NCBI GenBank assembly: GCA_018058095.1
Contig: JAGPCO010000012.1
Span: 1-64,000, forward strand
DNA: 64,000 nt
Source of the DNA: Kofleriaceae bacterium
Lineage (GTDB): Bacteria > Myxococcota_A > Polyangia > Haliangiales > Haliangiaceae
Direction: 5' to 3'
The notes under the pieces were generated by a model. That model did not search any database and was not told the origin of the DNA. It saw only the letters and a list, made by a program, of their open reading frames with translations. Below, piece after piece: positions 61,098 through 64,000 of the stretch. Made by a program: the position numbers and the translations under genes. Within the stretch, counting starts at the first letter, position 1. Each line of letters opens with the position of its first letter.

Positions 61098-63007
61098 GCC
61101 ACCCGCTCGTCCTCGGCACCGCCGGCCACATCGACCACGGCAAGACCTCGCTGGTGTACGCGCTGACCGGCATCGACACCGATCGCCTGCCGGTCGAGAA
61201 GCAGCGCGGCATCACCACCGAGCTGGGCTTTGCCCACCTCGAGCTGGCCGGGCAGCGGGTGGCGATGGTCGACGTGCCCGGCCACGAGCGCTTCGTCAAG
61301 GCCATGGTCGCCGGCGCCGGCGGCGTCGACGTGGTGTGTATGGTCATCGCCGCCGACGAGGGCGTGATGCCGCAGACGCGCGAGCACCTCGACATCTGCG
61401 ACCTGCTCGGGGTGAGGCGCGGCGTGGTCGCGCTGACCAAGGCCGACCTGGTCGACGACGAGTGGCTGGCCATGGTCAGCGCCGAGCTGCGCACCACCCT
61501 GGCCGGCGGCTTCCTGGCCGACGCGCCGATCGTGCCGGTGTCGGCCCGGACCGGGGCCGGGCTCGACGCCCTGCGCGCGGCCCTGGCCGACATCGTTCGC
61601 ACCCTGCCGCCGCGCGACGCCACCGGCGTGTTCCGCCTGCCGATCGACCGGGTCTTCACGGTGCGCGGCTTCGGCACGGTCGTGACCGGCACGATCAGCA
61701 GCGGCCAGATCGCCGTCGGCGACGAGATCGTGGTGCTGCCCGACGGCCGGGCCGGTCGCGTGCGTGGGCTCGAGGTTCACGGCCAGGCCGCCGAGCGGGC
61801 CCCGGCCGGGACCCGGGCCGCGCTCAACCTGGGTGGGCTCGACGCCGACGAGGTCGCCCGTGGTGACGTCGTGACCCGGCCGGGCCAGCTGGTGCCGTCG
61901 CACATCCTCGACGTGCGCTTCCGCTACCTGCGCGCGGCCCGCACCGCCCTGCCCCGCCGCAGCAAGGTGCTGCTGCACCACGGCACGACCCAGGTCGAGG
62001 CCCGCCTGGTCCTGGCCGATCGCGACCAGCTCGAGCCGGGCCAGACCGCGGTGGCGCAGCTGCGCATCGACGCCACCACGCCGCTGGCGGCGCTGCCGGG
62101 CGACCGCTTCATCGCCCGCGGCTTCGCGCCCCTGGCCGACTACGGCACCACGCTGGGCGGCGGCGACATCGTGCGGGTGCTGGCGGCCAAGGCCCGGCAC
62201 GGCGACCACGCCGCCGGCGTGGCCCGGCTGGCCGACGCCAGCGCGCGCGACCGCCTGGTCGACGACGTACGGATGGCCGCCGGCGCCGGTCGGACCCTGG
62301 CCGACGCGGTGGTGCGGACCGGCCAGGGCGCCGACGCGCTGCGGGCGACGCTGGCCGCGCTGGCGCGCAGCGGCGAGCTGCTGGTGGTCGGCGACGGCGA
62401 CGGCGCCGTCTACCTGCACGCGGCGACCGTGGCCTCGCTCGAGCAGCAGATCGGCGCCCAGCTCGCCGCCGCCGCCGCCGCCGGCCGGTCGTCGGCGCCA
62501 CGCGAGGAGGTCCGGGCTCGCCTGCCGGCGGCGCTGCCGGCGCGCGCGTTCGACCTCATCGTCGAGGGCATGGCCACGCGCGGCCTGGTCGTGGCACAGG
62601 CCGACACGCTCGAGCGCCCACCGCCAGCGGCCGCACCCGCGCCGGCGATCGACCCGCTCGAGCAGAAGGTGCGCGCCGCCTACGTCCGCTGGGGTGTGAC
62701 CGCGCCGCGCCCGCTCGACGTGCCGACCGAGCTGGCCGCGCCGGCGCCGGCGGTCAAGGCCACGCTCGACCGCCTGCTGGCCGGCAAGGTGCTGATCAAG
62801 ATCAAGCCCGACTACTTCCTCGACGCCGCGGTGGTGGCCGACCTGCGGGCGCGCCTGCTGGCGCACCTGGCCACGCACGGCCAGATCACGCCCGGCGAGT
62901 GGAAGGACCTGACCGGCGCCACCCGCAAGCACTCCATCCCGCTGGCCGAGTACTTCGACGGTGAGAAGGTCACGCTGCGGGTCGGCGACATCCGCCGCAA
63001 GCGCTAG
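61094..63007 (+). CDS. selB: Selenocysteine-specific elongation factor SelB
   Basis: A 637-residue SelB, which delivers Sec-tRNA to in-frame UGA codons next to a SECIS hairpin. G1 [10 protein letters not shown] starts near residue 11; G2 [17 protein letters not shown] and G3 [20 protein letters not shown] are the SelB forms; LTKADLVDD is G4. The C-terminal 230 residues hold winged-helix repeats that bind SECIS RNA. The ending ([35 protein letters not shown]) is characteristic. GTG start 61094. selA, selD and tRNA-Sec are not visible in the window. Confidence 0.95.
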   Translation: MSHPLVLGTAGHIDHGKTSLVYALTGIDTDRLPVEKQRGITTELGFAHLELAGQRVAMVDVPGHERFVKAMVAGAGGVDVVCMVIAADEGVMPQTREHLDICDLLGVRRGVVALTKADLVDDEWLAMVSAELRTTLAGGFLADAPIVPVSARTGAGLDALRAALADIVRTLPPRDATGVFRLPIDRVFTVRGFGTVVTGTISSGQIAVGDEIVVLPDGRAGRVRGLEVHGQAAERAPAGTRAALNLGGLDADEVARGDVVTRPGQLVPSHILDVRFRYLRAARTALPRRSKVLLHHGTTQVEARLVLADRDQLEPGQTAVAQLRIDATTPLAALPGDRFIARGFAPLADYGTTLGGGDIVRVLAAKARHGDHAAGVARLADASARDRLVDDVRMAAGAGRTLADAVVRTGQGADALRATLAALARSGELLVVGDGDGAVYLHAATVASLEQQIGAQLAAAAAAGRSSAPREEVRARLPAALPARAFDLIVEGMATRGLVVAQADTLERPPPAAAPAPAIDPLEQKVRAAYVRWGVTAPRPLDVPTELAAPAPAVKATLDRLLAGKVLIKIKPDYFLDAAVVADLRARLLAHLATHGQITPGEWKDLTGATRKHSIPLAEYFDGEKVTLRVGDIRRKR

Positions 63008-63027
63008 CGCTCCGACCGCGGCTTTCT

Positions 63028-63106
63028 GATCCCATGCGGAGGAGCACGGAGGGGGTGGGGACCCCGACGGCTTTGCCGACGGGGCGGGGCGCAGCCCCGT
63101 GGGATC
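63028..63106. repeat. Structured intergenic element after selB
   Basis: GATCCCA (63028-63034) pairs with TGGGATC (63100-63106). Inside are the hairpins CCCCGACGGC-TTT-GCCGACGGGG (63062-63084) and CGGGGC-GCA-GCCCCG (63085-63099). It lies between convergent genes and may terminate both. No tRNA-Sec features (T loop, acceptor) could be fitted. Confidence 0.5.
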
Positions 63107-63160
63107 TTGGCGACGTGCCATGCCGGAGCAGTATGCGACGGTCATGGCACTAGCGCCCTG

Positions 63161-64000
63161 CTACCGGTTGCTGTTGCCCTCGGCGAAGGCCAGGCCGGCC
63201 AGCTCGTCGTCGTGTGGCCCGCGGTAGCGCAGCACGTACAGCCCGTTCCGGATGTCGACCACGTAGATGAGGCCGTCCTGGACGACGGGGTAGCTCCACA
63301 TCGCCACCCCGGTGCCGCCCAGGCCCGGGTCCTCGGTCGTCACGCTCGGCAGCGGCGCCGGGCGGAACTCGGTCAGCCCGGTCGGCGCCGCCGGGTCGGT
63401 CAGGTCGACCACCTGCAGGCCGGCGCCGTACCAGCTGACCAGCGCCAGCGACGCCGTCGCCGTCGTGTTGTGGGCGGTGAAGGCGACGCGGTCGAGGGGC
63501 GCGCCACTGCCGCAGTAGGCCGGGTCGTTCTCGGCGACGCGGAACTCGCCGGTCACCCGCAGCGCCGTCGGGTCGGCCACGTCGACCACGCGCAGGTGGC
63601 CCCACGGGCAGCCGGGCGCGAACGGCGGCGGGTAGACCTCGTCGGTCACCACCACCAGCGGGCGGCCCGGCACCAGCGTGGCCGAGTGCGGCCCGATCGG
63701 CGACGGCGGCGACCAGTCGAGCGCGGCGGCGGCCGGCGTCTCGAGCCGCACCGCCGGCGCCGCCGCGTCGTCGGCGAGGTCGGTCAGGTCGAGCGCGACC
63801 AGCCCACCCTGCTGGTGCGACAGGTAGCCGACACGACCGTCGACGCTGGCCGAGATCGAGTGGGCGAGGTTGTCGCCGCCCAGGCCGGTCAGCCCGCCGT
63901 CCTCGACCGCGTCCCACATCAGCAGCGTCCGCGGCGCCGCCGGGTCGGTCAGGTCGACCACCTCGAGCCCATCGGGACCGGGCGGCGTGGTGAGCAGCGC
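63161..64000 (-). CDS. LVIVD-repeat beta-propeller protein, 5' end outside window
   Basis: At least 279 codons are open to the right edge, so the N-terminus lies outside. Repeats carry the LVIVD-type pattern: GLEVVDLTDPAAP, GLVALDLTDLADDAAAP, LRVVDVADPTALRV, LQVVDLTDPAAPTGL and IYVVDIRNGLYVLRYRG. These form propeller blades in secreted or surface proteins and bind unknown ligands. The protein is probably exported, but the signal peptide is not in view. Confidence 0.75.
   Translation of the reverse strand, partial: ALLTTPPGPDGLEVVDLTDPAAPRTLLMWDAVEDGGLTGLGGDNLAHSISASVDGRVGYLSHQQGGLVALDLTDLADDAAAPAVRLETPAAAALDWSPPSPIGPHSATLVPGRPLVVVTDEVYPPPFAPGCPWGHLRVVDVADPTALRVTGEFRVAENDPAYCGSGAPLDRVAFTAHNTTATASLALVSWYGAGLQVVDLTDPAAPTGLTEFRPAPLPSVTTEDPGLGGTGVAMWSYPVVQDGLIYVVDIRNGLYVLRYRGPHDDELAGLAFAEGNSNR

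Noticed and set aside
63008-63110. tRNA-Sec near selB
   Set aside because: No acceptor/T-loop combination fits. The stems form simple nested hairpins.

Overview
The window is very GC-rich, densely coded DNA that looks like a chromosomal segment of a predatory or social deltaproteobacterium of the Myxococcota, probably of the Haliangiales/Nannocystineae type (inference). Supporting genes are a near-textbook mglB-mglA polarity module, Ser/Thr kinase and sigma54-activator pairs, a type IV pilus tip adhesin of the PilY1 kind, a glutaryl-CoA dehydrogenase, and many lipoproteins and zinc-ribbon/TPR proteins. No transposase, phage gene or CRISPR array was seen.

Layout. 1-4603: a PilX/PilY1-like pilus pair and a carboxypeptidase-regulatory-like protein. 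4641-6386: RNase E/G, behind a leader of more than 300 nt. 6726-10287: a Ser/Thr kinase and an FHA-GAF-sigma54 activator, head to head with overlapping start codons. 10474-15131: two lipoproteins, another lipoprotein, a ThrE-type exporter, a QueD-like enzyme and a globin. 15259-20470: a tightly coupled operon cheY - zinc ribbon - PilB/GspE ATPase - cheX - cheA-like. 20519-28823: a membrane subtilase, a VapBC-type toxin-antitoxin pair, a dual cNMP-binding protein, a zinc-ribbon membrane protein, an M14 peptidase, a macrodomain protein and small proteins. 28988-35234: a second sigma54 activator, a REC-GGDEF cyclase, an epimerase, a 345-bp element with a decayed four-helix-bundle gene, thiD and gcdH. 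35298-37730: a lytic transglycosylase and a small DUF5818-like protein. 37750-45586: an AAA+ ATPase, a giant LysM protein and a divergent propeller protein that together resemble part of a contractile-injection or similar machine. 45645-48508: mglB, mglA and a PqqD-like/HlyD-like hybrid. 48774-54504: serS, four serine tRNAs, tRNA-Arg(ACG), tadA, SRP RNA, dnaX, ybaB and recR, all on the minus strand. 54643-63007: a zinc-ribbon/TPR giant, a lipoprotein, an acyl-CoA synthetase and selB. 63161 to the right edge: an LVIVD-type propeller.

How the parts relate. Three blocks could bear on surface motility: the PilX/PilY1 pair, the chemosensory-pilus ATPase operon and mglBA. The translation block is unusually complete: the synthetase, the serine tRNAs for all six serine codons, an inosine-forming deaminase directly behind its own tRNA substrate, and SRP RNA. 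At least a dozen transcription-unit starts carry a TAnnnT hexamer 6-9 nt before the start codon, which implies that leaderless mRNAs are common here.

Limits. All calls come from reading the sequence; no database search was run. Many starts were moved inward from the longest open frame, because the upstream parts of those frames are antisense shadows of neighbouring genes.
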